A stretch of DNA of 64,000 bases from CBDBLK01 sp965243145 (GTDB taxonomy: Bacteria > Bdellovibrionota > Bacteriovoracia > Bacteriovoracales > Bacteriovoracaceae): contig CBDEUB010000002.1 in assembly GCA_965243145.1 (NCBI GenBank), positions 2,542,001 through 2,606,000 on the forward strand. Direction: 5' to 3'. Shown in pieces: positions 8,046-14,703 of this stretch. Position 1 is the stretch's first letter; each line of letters begins with the position of its first letter. Below the pieces are notes generated by a model that saw only the letters and a program-made list of their open reading frames with translations, did not search any database and was not told the DNA's origin. Made by a program: the position numbers and the translations under genes.

Positions 8046-8266
8046 AGTCTACCTCCTTTTCTATTCTGATACACAGCAATGGATGCACTATATTAAAACA
8101 AAATGAGGCGCTTTGCATTATTTTTATGCATAGCGTGTAATTTTTACAGGGTTTTGCTGCAACATATTGAAATTACAGCACTTTTCTGTGGAGTATCCCG
8201 ATCTCTAAGTACTTGAAATCACTAGAGGCCTTGAATTTCAGGATTTTATTTTTTAAAATTTTCCCG

Positions 8267-8311
8267 ACAAAATTGGCCCAAATCGGGGAAAAGACTTGGC
8301 GGCGTGGTGGG
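8267..8311 (-). repeat. Displaced copy of the aroA 3' end
   Basis: This 45-bp segment matches 8966-9010 inside aroA at 41 of 45 positions. In frame it reads HHAAKSFPRFGPIL, then SGKF and a stop, against HHAAKSFPQFGAIL in aroA, so it is a real alternative C-terminus and not random similarity. It begins 5 bp after the stop codon of the HigA-like gene. The HigBA pair therefore lies between two versions of the aroA tail. The rest of 8046-8266 is AT-rich, with short palindromes and presumably the promoter of the outer-membrane-protein gene; I see no gene in it. Confidence 0.82.
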
Positions 8312-8316
8312 ATGTC

Positions 8317-8634
8317 CTAGGCAATGGCCTTGAGTTCTACAGCGTATTGATACCCGGAACGCTTTAATAAGTCGGATAGGGCCAAAGCAATAAAGAGTTC
8401 GGCGGGGTAACCCAATTTGTGGGCCATTTTTCCGGCGAGAGAGGGCGTCGGAATCCTTTTGCCTTTTGTGTAGTCATTTAAGGATTGGGCTGCCATGCCG
8501 ATTTTTCTGGCGCAAGCGGCCTGGCTTTCAAAATCGGTTTCAATAATCGACTCAAGGTGATTGGCAAAGGTGATGTGCAATCCCGTTTTCTTTAACAATC
8601 TTTCGTAGGCCGATTTTTTTTTCTTAATAACCAT
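8317..8634 (-). CDS. HigA-like helix-turn-helix antitoxin
   Basis: A protein of 105 residues with an XRE-type helix-turn-helix in the middle: SQAACARKIGMAAQSLNDYTKG (residues 37-58) gives the recognition helix pair. The N-terminus is Lys-rich. It is the second gene of a toxin-first pair, overlapping the toxin gene by 11 bp, with GAGGTGAA inside the toxin's 3' end as its ribosome-binding site. By analogy with HigA it should bind the toxin and repress the shared promoter at 8909-8937, which holds a perfect palindrome. Its stop codon lies only 5 bp from the displaced aroA tail. Confidence 0.78.
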   Translation of the reverse strand: MVIKKKKSAYERLLKKTGLHITFANHLESIIETDFESQAACARKIGMAAQSLNDYTKGKRIPTPSLAGKMAHKLGYPAELFIALALSDLLKRSGYQYAVELKAIA

Positions 8635-8902
8635 GTTTGTTCACCTCAACGAGTTCAATAGAAATGCCTTTTTTAATTTCTCGGTAAATGAGACGGTACC
8701 CCCGATTCAATCTGATTGACCTCTGTCCACGGCGTTTCCCCATAAGAGGTTCATCGTGATAACCGGGACTTTTGCGAACCTCTCTAATCCCTATTTTTTC
8801 GACGACCCCAATCCAGGCCAGGGCCTTTCTTTGAATATTGACGGGGCATTTGAGAAGTTGTTTCTCAAATTGCCTGGTAAAGTCAACCTGAGTCCCCGGC
8901 AT
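8624..8902 (-). CDS. RelE/ParE-superfamily (HigB-like) toxin
   Basis: A basic protein of 92 residues from ATG 8902. FTRQFEKQLLKCPVNIQRKA is the N-terminal helix pair, and RSIRLNRGYRLIYREI and IELVEVNKHGY are the C-terminal strands of the RelE/ParE fold; the Arg-rich strand followed by a terminal His/Tyr pair matches ribosome-dependent mRNases of the HigB/YoeB type. The frame is open to TTG 8920, but that codon lies inside the promoter, so ATG 8902 is chosen. The -10 box ends 6 nt before this ATG, so transcription should start at or next to the start codon and the mRNA should be leaderless. Confidence 0.8.
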   Translation of the reverse strand: MPGTQVDFTRQFEKQLLKCPVNIQRKALAWIGVVEKIGIREVRKSPGYHDEPLMGKRRGQRSIRLNRGYRLIYREIKKGISIELVEVNKHGY

Positions 8903-8908
8903 TTTTCC

Positions 8909-8937
8909 ATTATAAGGCAAATTGCCTTATAAGTCAA
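8909..8937 (-). promoter_or_regulatory. Promoter and operator of the aroA-linked HigBA operon
   Basis: On the minus strand: TTGACT (8937-8932), 17-nt spacer, TATAAT (8914-8909), close to consensus. Between the boxes is a perfect palindrome with 11-bp arms (TTATAAGGCAA) and a 1-nt centre at 8910-8932, a likely HigA operator. The -35 box overlaps the stop codon of aroA. Confidence 0.8.
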
Positions 8938-10202
8938 TACGGGGAAGAAGAGCGAGGCCCATCTAACAAAATGGCCCCAAACTGGGGAAAAGACTTGGCG
9001 GCGTGGTGGGCGTTGTGGAGGGCCCCACCCCCGTGAAGGCGCATAAAGAGGGCGGCACACATCACCAGGCGGTGATCCGGCGGGGGCCAATAAGTGGTGG
9101 GCGCAATCTGGCGTGGAGTGGGGCCATCAATGCTCAAAGTTTCCGCTTCCGTTGCAAAGGTGTGGCGAACTCCAAAATGGGCCAGCAGGCGCTGGAGTTC
9201 TTCTATGCGGTCACTTTCTTTAGAGCGCAAAATGTCCAGGTTGGTGAGTTTGCTGGTGCCCCCGGCGCAACTGCACACCACCGCCAGGGTGGGGATCAAG
9301 TCGGGGCACTGGCGGGCATCGGCCTCTATGGGTGACAATTGGGAGGGAGGGGAGAGAAAAAGGCCCTGCGGGGTTTGACGGGGGTGTCCGCCCATCTCTT
9401 GAATGAGATGTAAAAAAGTGCTGTCGGCCTGCCAGGGGTCGGGATCGCCGGCGTTTGCCAGCAGCACTGGGGCCTCCAAAAGGCCCAGAGCGAGAAGGTA
9501 GGAGAGTCCACTCCAATCCACCGGCACCTGCCAATTCACAGTGCCGTTTTTAAAATCTTCCACCAATTTTTGAGTCAACCGCCAATAAGCGGGGGAGGCA
9601 CAGGGAGTGCTGGCCGTCACTTGGGCCGTCTCGTCTGCCAAGGCGAGGCCTAAGGCGCTGGCCATTTGGGAAGACTTGCGGGCATCCACTTCAATGTGGC
9701 GGGGGGGGCGCAGGGGGCCTTGAATCTCCAACCAGAAGTCGTCTCCGCCCCGGCGGGTGTGCACTCCCAGGGATTGCAAGGCATCCAGTAGGGCCTGCAC
9801 GGGGCGCTCTTTCATGCGGCCAGCGGGGTGCAGGCGATAGGCCTTCTTCCCTCGCGCCAAGAGGCCCATCAAAAAGCGGTTAGTAGTGCCTCCGTCGCCA
9901 CTTTCCAAAGTCAGGGGCCGGCCATCTTGCGGTTCGCAGGCGGGGAAAGAATTGGAAACGGTGGCCTCAAATGTCTCTGGCCCTTCCGGCGACTCGACTA
10001 GAGTAATGTGCAGGCCAATTTTCCGCAGGCAATCCACCAGGGTGAGCACATCGCTGGAGGGGGGCAGGCGGGAAATGTTGACGGGGGCGGGGTGGAGAGT
10101 GGCCAAGATGAGCAGGCGGTTGGCGTAGCTTTTAGAAGTTGGGCCGCGCCAGCACCGCACATCGGGTGTAAAACTAGAGGGTGAAATTTTCCAGCAACTC
10201 AC
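8934..10202 (-). CDS. aroA: 3-phosphoshikimate 1-carboxyvinyltransferase (EPSP synthase)
   Basis: A shikimate-pathway enzyme joining phosphoenolpyruvate to shikimate 3-phosphate. Family motifs are clear: GPTSKSYANRLLILA near residue 20 (substrate-binding Lys and Ser), GDGGTTNRFLMGLLA near 100, CPDLIPTLAV near 305 with the catalytic Asp, and RSKESDRIEELQRLL near 345. Length 422 is normal. It overlaps aroB by 29 bp if GTG 10202 is used; a later GTG in the sequence reading VRCWRGPTSK would give less overlap. The last codons differ from the family pattern after KSFPQFGAIL, and a second version of this tail lies beyond the adjoining HigBA genes at 8267-8311, so the C-terminus has probably been replaced during insertion. 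Confidence 0.93.
   Translation of the reverse strand: MSCWKISPSSFTPDVRCWRGPTSKSYANRLLILATLHPAPVNISRLPPSSDVLTLVDCLRKIGLHITLVESPEGPETFEATVSNSFPACEPQDGRPLTLESGDGGTTNRFLMGLLARGKKAYRLHPAGRMKERPVQALLDALQSLGVHTRRGGDDFWLEIQGPLRPPRHIEVDARKSSQMASALGLALADETAQVTASTPCASPAYWRLTQKLVEDFKNGTVNWQVPVDWSGLSYLLALGLLEAPVLLANAGDPDPWQADSTFLHLIQEMGGHPRQTPQGLFLSPPSQLSPIEADARQCPDLIPTLAVVCSCAGGTSKLTNLDILRSKESDRIEELQRLLAHFGVRHTFATEAETLSIDGPTPRQIAPTTYWPPPDHRLVMCAALFMRLHGGGALHNAHHAAKSFPQFGAILLDGPRSSSPY
8966..9010 (-). repeat. aroA 3'-end segment duplicated at 8267-8311
   Basis: This is the part of the resident aroA tail that matches the displaced copy at 8267-8311 (41 of 45 bases). Together the two form direct repeats around the HigBA operon. 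Confidence 0.82.
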
Positions 10203-11220
10203 GATTCTGTTCCAGTCGTTGGGCCAAATCGGCGAACGACACCACTTCCAGCATCGGCCGGCCGATCTCTTGCATGAGCACCAGTTCTATCGCCTCGCTA
10301 GAAATGGCCTTTTTGTCTTTGTCTATCAGGTTCAATATCTCGGTGGCGGGGAATCCGCGGCCGCACCAGGGGGCGGGCGCTCGCCAGCGCGGGGAGGCCC
10401 ACAGTTGCATGGCCCTCGCTTTGAGTTTGGGCAAGAGGGCCTGGCCGCCGTAGAGTTGGAAGATGAGGCCCATGCCCCAGTACACCGCCTCGCCGTGGGG
10501 CAGTTGGTAGATTTGCTCCAGGGCGTGGCCAAATGTGTGGCCCAAGTTGAGCACCCGGCGCGCACGCCCTTCCCGTTGGCCTTTCGCCACCACTGCCTGC
10601 TTGTACTGGGCGCAGGCCAAGAGGATTTCCCCCAGGGGCCGGCGCTCTTCTAAGAGTTGGGAGACGCCCCCGTCTAAAAAACTGGTTTTCACCATCTCGC
10701 CCACGCCGCTGCTCCACTCGTCGTCGCCCAGGGTGGAGAGAAATTCCGCACACAGAAAAATCTTGCGGGGGGAGTGGAAAGCGCCGACTTGGTTTTTGGC
10801 CCCATTCCAGTTGATGCCCACTTTGCCGCCGATGCTGGCGTCTACCATGGAGAGCAGGGTGGTGGGCACTACCCACCACTCCAACCCGCGCAATAAGGTG
10901 GCGGCCACAAACCCCGCCAGGTCGAGGGTGGCCCCTCCCCCCACCGCCACCAGGCAGGCACGGCGGTGAATCTTCTTTTTGAGAAAAAAATCCAGCGCGG
11001 AAAAATACACTTGGGCGGTTTTGCTGGCCTCTCCGCGCGGGGCCTCAAAGACCTGCACGGTTTTTCCGGGAATGTGCTCATCTAGGCCCAACTTGGAGCG
11101 GTAGGGTTGCCAGGTGTGGGGTTCGGTCACCACCAGGATCAGGTCGCTGGTAATGTCTCGCCACTCGCGGTGCAGGTAGGCCAGTCCCGGAGTGACGATT
11201 TGGTTGTCGCTATTGTCCAC
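10174..11220 (-). CDS. aroB: 3-dehydroquinate synthase
   Basis: This enzyme converts DAHP to 3-dehydroquinate in the shikimate pathway, using NAD and a divalent metal. It has 348 residues, the usual length. VAVGGGATLDLAGFVAA near residue 91 is the NAD-binding glycine turn, PTTLLSMVDASIGGKVGIN near 118 is the most conserved AroB block, and SGVGEMVKT and LNLGHTFGHALE supply the metal-binding Glu and His residues. The start is GTG 11220, because the nearby ATG at 11230 is out of frame. It runs into aroA (29-bp overlap), and aroC lies further upstream beyond the TA island, so the three aro genes were probably closer together before the insertion. Confidence 0.93.
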   Translation of the reverse strand: MDNSDNQIVTPGLAYLHREWRDITSDLILVVTEPHTWQPYRSKLGLDEHIPGKTVQVFEAPRGEASKTAQVYFSALDFFLKKKIHRRACLVAVGGGATLDLAGFVAATLLRGLEWWVVPTTLLSMVDASIGGKVGINWNGAKNQVGAFHSPRKIFLCAEFLSTLGDDEWSSGVGEMVKTSFLDGGVSQLLEERRPLGEILLACAQYKQAVVAKGQREGRARRVLNLGHTFGHALEQIYQLPHGEAVYWGMGLIFQLYGGQALLPKLKARAMQLWASPRWRAPAPWCGRGFPATEILNLIDKDKKAISSEAIELVLMQEIGRPMLEVVSFADLAQRLEQNRELLENFTL

Positions 11221-11251
11221 TGTAGGGCATTTTTGATCTCAACCCGATTTG

Positions 11252-11836
11252 CTATCTCTTGTTGATAAAGTAACACAAAGAATAGGAGCCTGTTCCCGCA
11301 AAGTAGTAAGCTAGAACTAATGGGGCGGAAAGAGCGACGACCCCCTTTTTAGCAACTTTAGCAGCGGGAAGGAGTGAGTTGAATGCCACTGCGAAAAAGG
11401 CACCATAGGTTCCAGAGGCAACAACGCCCCCAGTAAACCACGGTGCTGATTCTTTGGCCCGTTTAGTGCCAATATTACATTCAGTTAAGGCAATGAAAAC
11501 TCCAATTGTGGTCATGATCACTCCGCGCGCGAATGGAGTGACCGCCGCGGCCTCGATTTCTTCGGGAGCGAGGACGATGCCGGCGTAGGCCACATCCTGG
11601 TCGCCGCACTCTCTCAAGGCATTGATCTCGTCGAGGGCGGCGGCCGCTGCGGGATCATTTTCCACAAATTCGGCAAAGCGATCGGCCGACAAATAGTCGC
11701 CGTGTTCCCCTTCGATTTTACAGCGGGGAACTCCTTGCTCGTCGAGAAGAACGGCGGCGGCCACGGATGCGTTGGCACTGGCCAGGCCAATCATGCCGGC
11801 GAAAAGAAGACAGAGGGACAATTTCAAAGACTGCAT
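11252..11836 (-). CDS. Secreted protein of unknown function, paralogue 1
   Basis: A protein of 194 residues with a clear signal peptide (about 1-24). ATG 11836 is chosen because GGAGG precedes it by 4 nt. The mature N-terminal half (LLDEQGVPRCKIEGEHGDYL, then FAEFVENDP, INALRECGDQDVAYAG) is nearly identical to paralogue 2 at 13529-14128 and has paired Cys residues. The second half differs: here it contains three hydrophobic, Gly/Ala-rich stretches and a Cys near the end (SLCYFINKR), suggesting membrane association. I do not recognise the family. A promoter lies at 11889-11917. The constant N-terminal and variable C-terminal halves hint at a shared export or anchoring part with different effector parts, but that is inference. 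Confidence 0.7.
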   Translation of the reverse strand: MQSLKLSLCLLFAGMIGLASANASVAAAVLLDEQGVPRCKIEGEHGDYLSADRFAEFVENDPAAAAALDEINALRECGDQDVAYAGIVLAPEEIEAAAVTPFARGVIMTTIGVFIALTECNIGTKRAKESAPWFTGGVVASGTYGAFFAVAFNSLLPAAKVAKKGVVALSAPLVLAYYFAGTGSYSLCYFINKR

Positions 11837-11888
11837 AGAACCTCCAAAAAGGATTGCGGGCAAATTCCATCATTTGCCGAGTGCCTGG

Positions 11889-11917
11889 AATATATAGGAA
11901 AGCATAATTTCCGTCAA
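11889..11917 (-). promoter_or_regulatory. Promoter of secreted-protein paralogue 1
   Basis: On the minus strand: TTGACG (11917-11912), 17-nt spacer, TATATT (11894-11889), behind a run of eight A that could act as an UP element. The same arrangement precedes paralogue 2 at 14173-14201. Confidence 0.65.
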
Positions 11918-11933
11918 TTTTTTTTGAGTGGGG

Positions 11934-12017
11934 TTTTTTACGCAGTTTTGGCCGATGAGGGGCCGATTTGCGCCTCAGTCCCGCGCATAGGCTTGTTGCG
12001 TCAAGCGGCGATCGGCC
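11934..12017 (-). repeat. Displaced copy of the aroC 3' end
   Basis: This 84-bp segment matches 15067-15150 at 68 of 84 positions without gaps. In frame it reads ADRRLTQQAYARD and a stop, against ADHYLRQRAYARE and a stop in aroC, and the similarity goes on about 40 bp past the stop. It begins immediately after the stop codon of the HigA-like gene at 12019. The whole 3-kb TA island therefore lies between two versions of the aroC tail. Confidence 0.85.
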
Positions 12018-12018
12018 G

Positions 12019-12393
12019 CTATTTTTTCAAAAAAACCTTGCTGTTAGTTTTAAAAACTTTTGCCAGTTTTGCAGCAAGGGATTTTCCTATGCCTCGTGTG
12101 CCGTTTTCAATGGCCGCCACGGCGGATTGAGAACTCCCTATTTTCTTCGCCAATTGGGCCTGGGTCATGCCGTCTCTGAGCCTCAGGCCTGCCAGAACAT
12201 TTCCCGCCTTAGAATATTTCTGGTTTATCTCTTTAAAAACCTCATTGGGGGAAACTCTCCCTTGTGTATCGCTCAAATACTGTTTCAAAACTTTTTCTAG
12301 GCCATTGACGATCTCTTTCGGCACAGTGTAAAAGCGAGGACGCCTTAGGCCGATCTTAATTTCAATATGGTGCTTTTTCACGACTTCCGACAT
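12019..12393 (-). CDS. HigA-like helix-turn-helix antitoxin
   Basis: A protein of 124 residues. The second half holds an XRE-type helix-turn-helix: LRLRDGMTQAQLAKKIGSSQ (about 71-90) followed by SAVAAIENGTRGIGKSLAAKLAKVF. The N-terminal half (about 1-60) is probably the toxin-binding part, as in HigA-like antitoxins fused to a longer N-terminus. It follows and overlaps the RelE-like toxin gene by 32 bp. It probably represses the shared promoter through the 34-bp palindrome at 12646-12679. The stop codon abuts the displaced aroC tail. Confidence 0.82.
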   Translation of the reverse strand: MSEVVKKHHIEIKIGLRRPRFYTVPKEIVNGLEKVLKQYLSDTQGRVSPNEVFKEINQKYSKAGNVLAGLRLRDGMTQAQLAKKIGSSQSAVAAIENGTRGIGKSLAAKLAKVFKTNSKVFLKK

Positions 12394-12628
12394 AAACCAC
12401 TCCTATTCTTTTGTCCTTTTTATCCTCTACTTTCCAAACGGCAACATACCGATAGGTTAAATGGCAATGGTGAATATCTCTGCTCAACTTGGAATAATTT
12501 TGCCAATGGCCCTGTACTGGCCCCATTTCTTCCATTGCACATACCAGGGCCTGTAATCTTTGTTGGATACCCAGAGGCAGTTTTTTTGTTTGCTTGGCCG
12601 CCTGGCTGGTAAATTCTACAGTCCACAT
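12362..12628 (-). CDS. RelE-family (HigB-like) toxin
   Basis: A protein of 88 residues from ATG 12628. VEFTSQAAKQTKKLPLGIQQRLQAL is the N-terminal helical part of RelE-type mRNase toxins (here residues 4-28), LSRDIHHCHLTYRYVAVWKV is the central strand pair, and IGVVYVGSREKAPY the C-terminal strand with the terminal basic and Tyr residues. Codons upstream to 12664 are open but lie inside the promoter, which ends 7 nt before ATG 12628, so this start is secure if the promoter is right, and the mRNA is predicted to be leaderless. The antitoxin gene follows, overlapping by 32 bp. Confidence 0.8.
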   Translation of the reverse strand: MWTVEFTSQAAKQTKKLPLGIQQRLQALVCAMEEMGPVQGHWQNYSKLSRDIHHCHLTYRYVAVWKVEDKKDKRIGVVYVGSREKAPY

Positions 12629-12635
12629 CAGTAAA

Positions 12636-12679
12636 ATTATAGTAGAGGTTTTGATATATGTCAAAATATATCAAAACCT
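12636..12679 (-). promoter_or_regulatory. Consensus promoter with a 34-bp operator palindrome
   Basis: On the minus strand: TTGACA (12664-12659), exactly 17 nt, TATAAT (12641-12636), a full sigma70 consensus. A perfect inverted repeat with 14-bp arms (AGGTTTTGATATAT) and a 6-nt centre spans 12646-12679 and covers the -35 box, so a bound HigA dimer should block RNA polymerase. Only 7 nt separate the -10 box from the toxin ATG. Confidence 0.88.
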
Positions 12680-12696
12680 ATTCACTCACCCACCGC

Positions 12697-12793
12697 TGGG
12701 GCCAGGCCTTTATGCCACCATTTCAAAGAGGATTTTGTCACAAATTAAAGATGGCCTTTTTTCTTTCCTTCCAGTTTTGTTTTCATCCTAAAC
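12697..12793 (-). pseudogene. Deleted remnant of a second tumA-like gene
   Basis: This segment matches the 3' end of the TumA-like gene (14313-14400) almost base for base and then jumps to the sequence around the TumA start codon (14692-14710). The joint is a 10-bp repeat, TTTTGTTTTC, present at 14391-14400 and 14692-14701 in the intact gene, so a deletion of 301 bp between the repeats made it. The remnant can encode only about 13 codons from the old ATG. It also keeps the last codons of a tumE-like gene. It shows that a second TumE/TumA pair was once here. Confidence 0.85.
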
Positions 12794-12797
12794 TTTT

Positions 12798-13046
12798 TCA
12801 GGTTGATTTAACTTTTTTCTTTAACCTTTTGAGGCCTTGTGTGATCAGAACTCGCATCAATACCTGGTAGGGTATATGGCGTTTAAGGGCCTGTTTTTTC
12901 AGGTCGTCGATGACTTTTTGTTCTAGCGCTACACTTGTCGGTTTTCTGCGGCCAGCAACTCTTTTCATGGCCTTGAGAAACCCCTCCTCATCAAATTCTG
13001 AAGGTTCCTCATACTCTTCCAAGCGTTTGCAATATTTTTTTCCCAT
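12798..13046 (-). CDS. brnA: BrnA-family ribbon-helix-helix antitoxin
   Basis: A protein of 82 residues from ATG 13046. An acidic N-terminal part (about 1-35) precedes RKPTSVALEQKVIDDLKKQA, the DNA-binding strand and first helix, and HIPYQVLMRVLITQGLKRL, the second helix. This order (acidic toxin-binding part, then ribbon-helix-helix) and its place after a BrnT gene fit BrnA. The gene overlaps the toxin gene by 38 bp. BrnA neutralises BrnT and represses the operon as a complex. The orphan CopG-like protein at 6552-6818 has the same second-helix pattern. Confidence 0.85.
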   Translation of the reverse strand: MGKKYCKRLEEYEEPSEFDEEGFLKAMKRVAGRRKPTSVALEQKVIDDLKKQALKRHIPYQVLMRVLITQGLKRLKKKVKST

Positions 13047-13365
13047 AATGCTCTTTCTCCTTTTTGTGGGCCGGTCTGGCACTTATAGGGCGAACCCTGT
13101 TTTCTCTTATTGTAAAAACTATATGAAGGAATCGTCCCTTTTTTGTAGGCCCCACTATGGCAAATCTCTCCTCATCAAATTTGGGATAAATTTGTTTTCC
13201 AAGGGGGAATGCCAACCGTTGTGTAAATGCCTCTTCTACTTCCTCCACATCCACTCCGTGCTTTGTCTTGTTCTTCTCTATGTTTCCTTTGTCCCATTCA
13301 AAATCAAATGATTCTGTATCGCTCAACCAAGATACAATCCAGCTAACAAATTTAAAAATGGCCAT
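13009..13365 (-). CDS. brnT: BrnT-family mRNase toxin
   Basis: A protein of 118 residues. The BrnT core is clear: FDFEWDKGNIEKNKTKHGVD (residues 20-39), VEEVEEAF, then DEERFAIVGPTKKGRFLHIV, the strand with Arg/Lys used in RNA binding, and RPISARPAHKKEKEHY. BrnT is an RNase with a RelE-like fold that stops translation under stress. The N-terminus has about 18 extra hydrophobic residues before FEWD, longer than usual. ATG 13365 is used; a promoter lies 7 nt upstream, so the mRNA should be leaderless. BrnA follows with a 38-bp overlap. Confidence 0.87.
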   Translation of the reverse strand: MAIFKFVSWIVSWLSDTESFDFEWDKGNIEKNKTKHGVDVEEVEEAFTQRLAFPLGKQIYPKFDEERFAIVGPTKKGRFLHIVFTIRENRVRPISARPAHKKEKEHYGKKILQTLGRV

Positions 13366-13372
13366 CGAGTAC

Positions 13373-13401
13373 ACTATAGAACACTTTACTAGATTTTACA
13401 A
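13373..13401 (-). promoter_or_regulatory. Promoter of the BrnTA operon
   Basis: On the minus strand: TTGTAA (13401-13396), 17-nt spacer, TATAGT (13378-13373). The -10 box is 7 nt from the brnT ATG. I see short palindromes (for example ACTTTAAAGT just upstream) but no long operator like those of the neighbouring TA operons. Confidence 0.6.
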
Positions 13402-13452
13402 ACTTTAAAGTGATGAAATTTATTTCCCGCCCGCTCTTTGGCCAAAACAAAG

Positions 13453-13500
13453 GCCGCCTGGCCCAGGAATAAAAACTATTCAAGGGGCGGGCGGCGTTTT
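13453..13500 (-). terminator. Hairpin after the secreted-protein paralogue 2 gene
   Basis: A GC-rich imperfect inverted repeat (GCCGCCTGGCCC against GGGGCGGGCGGC, 10 of 12 paired) with a loop of about 20 nt. It has T-rich sequence on both sides, TTTTT on the plus strand and CTTTGTTTT on the minus strand, so it could end transcription from the upstream gene before brnT. Confidence 0.5.
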
Positions 13501-13528
13501 TGATTGCGATTTGATTTCTCGCTCTAGC

Positions 13529-14128
13529 TTATTGCGTGTTCCGATCGAGAACATAGCACAAAGTATAGGCACTCACTCCAGTACCGTAGTAAGCAAAAAG
13601 GAGTGGCTAAGAAATGACGAGAAATTTGTCTGCCACGCCGGGAATTTTTGTGGGATCAAAGGGTTTGAGGAAAGTTGATTGTAGGCCCGCCCAAAAAGCG
13701 CCGTAGGCAACAGGGTCGCTCGCTCTACTAAACCATGAACCGTGCTCTTTGGAATGTCTGACCCCTGAGGCACATTGCAAGATAGAATGAAAACCCATGA
13801 ACCCGGCCGTTATGATCCTGTGGGCAGTTGGAGTGATCGCCGCGGCCTGAATTTCCTGGGGAGCGAGGAGGATACCGGCGTAGGCCACATCTTGATCGCC
13901 GCACTCTCTCAAGGCGTTGATCTCGTCGAGGGCGGCGGCCGCGGGATCGTTTTCCACAAACTCGGCAAAGCGCTCGGCCGACAAATAGTCGCCGTGTTCC
14001 CCCTCGATTTTACAGCGAGGGTTTCCCTCTTCATCGAGGAGAACGGTGGTGGCCACCGATGCGTTGACACTGGCCAGGCCAATCAGGGCAGCGAAAAGGA
14101 GACAAAGGGACAATTTCAAGGACTGCAT
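13529..14128 (-). pseudogene. Secreted protein paralogue 2, interrupted by an in-frame TAG
   Basis: From ATG 14128 (GGAGG 4 nt upstream) there are 173 codons to a TAG at 13607-13609. The frame then stays open for 25 more codons to TAA at 13529-13531. The residues after the TAG (PLLFAYYGTGVSAYTLCY) clearly match the C-terminus of paralogue 1 (PLVLAYYFAGTGSYSLCY), so the TAG is a nonsense change in a once longer gene, not a natural end. The signal peptide and the first half are nearly identical to paralogue 1; the middle differs and has paired Cys. The truncated product may still be secreted. Function unknown. Confidence 0.8.
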
Positions 14129-14172
14129 AAAACCTCCAAAAAAATGAGCACCATTGCTCATTGGTGTTTGGT

Positions 14173-14201
14173 AATAAACACTAAAAAATGATTTCAGTCA
14201 A
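14173..14201 (-). promoter_or_regulatory. Promoter of secreted-protein paralogue 2
   Basis: On the minus strand: TTGACT (14201-14196), 17 nt, TTTATT (14178-14173), behind a run of A, matching the arrangement before paralogue 1. The 20 bp before it (14219 onward) also resemble sequence downstream of aroC, so this is a duplicated aroC-to-gene junction. Confidence 0.6.
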
Positions 14202-14325
14202 CATTTTTTTTGAGTGGGTATTTTTTACCCGGTTTTGGCCGATTTACGCTTAAATCGCTGATCTTACAGGCCTGAAGGCCTATGGCCGCGGGGATGATGC
14301 AAGATGCAATATTGGGGCCAGGCCT

Positions 14326-14703
14326 TTATGCCACCATTTCAAAGAGGATTTTGTCACAAATTAAAGATGGCCTTTTCTCTTTCCTTCCGGTTTTGTTTTC
14401 TTCAATAGTCAATATTCCCAGTTGGGCCAGAAAAGAAACATCGTGGTAGACATTTTTAAAATCCCTCTTGAGCAATTTGGCCAGGGCATAAATAGATTTA
14501 GGTTCTTTGGATTTAAGAATGTGAATTATTTTAAGTCTCCCCTCGGTAAAAAGCGCTCTTGCCGTTTCAACATCGGCCAGATAAATGCTTTTGGGATGGG
14601 GGTTGACTTTTTTGTGTTGTTGAATGTTCTTTGCCGTATCAGTAAATTCCTTTAAGGCACTGTCCAGCGATTTTATTTGAACCCTTATTTTTTTTGTTTT
14701 CAT
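14326..14703 (-). CDS. TumA-like helix-turn-helix antitoxin
   Basis: A protein of 125 residues. After a basic N-terminus there is a winged-helix part: ARALFTEGRLKIIHILKSKE (about 47-66), then SIYALAKLLKRDFKNVYHDVSFLAQLGIL with the recognition helix, as in transcriptional-regulator-type antitoxins encoded with TumE (DUF6516) toxins. It overlaps the TumE stop by 4 bp (ATGA), so the two are translated in tandem. A deleted second copy of this gene lies at 12697-12793. It contains two 10-bp repeats, TTTTGTTTTC, through which that copy lost its middle. Confidence 0.78.
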   Translation of the reverse strand: MKTKKIRVQIKSLDSALKEFTDTAKNIQQHKKVNPHPKSIYLADVETARALFTEGRLKIIHILKSKEPKSIYALAKLLKRDFKNVYHDVSFLAQLGILTIEENKTGRKEKRPSLICDKILFEMVA

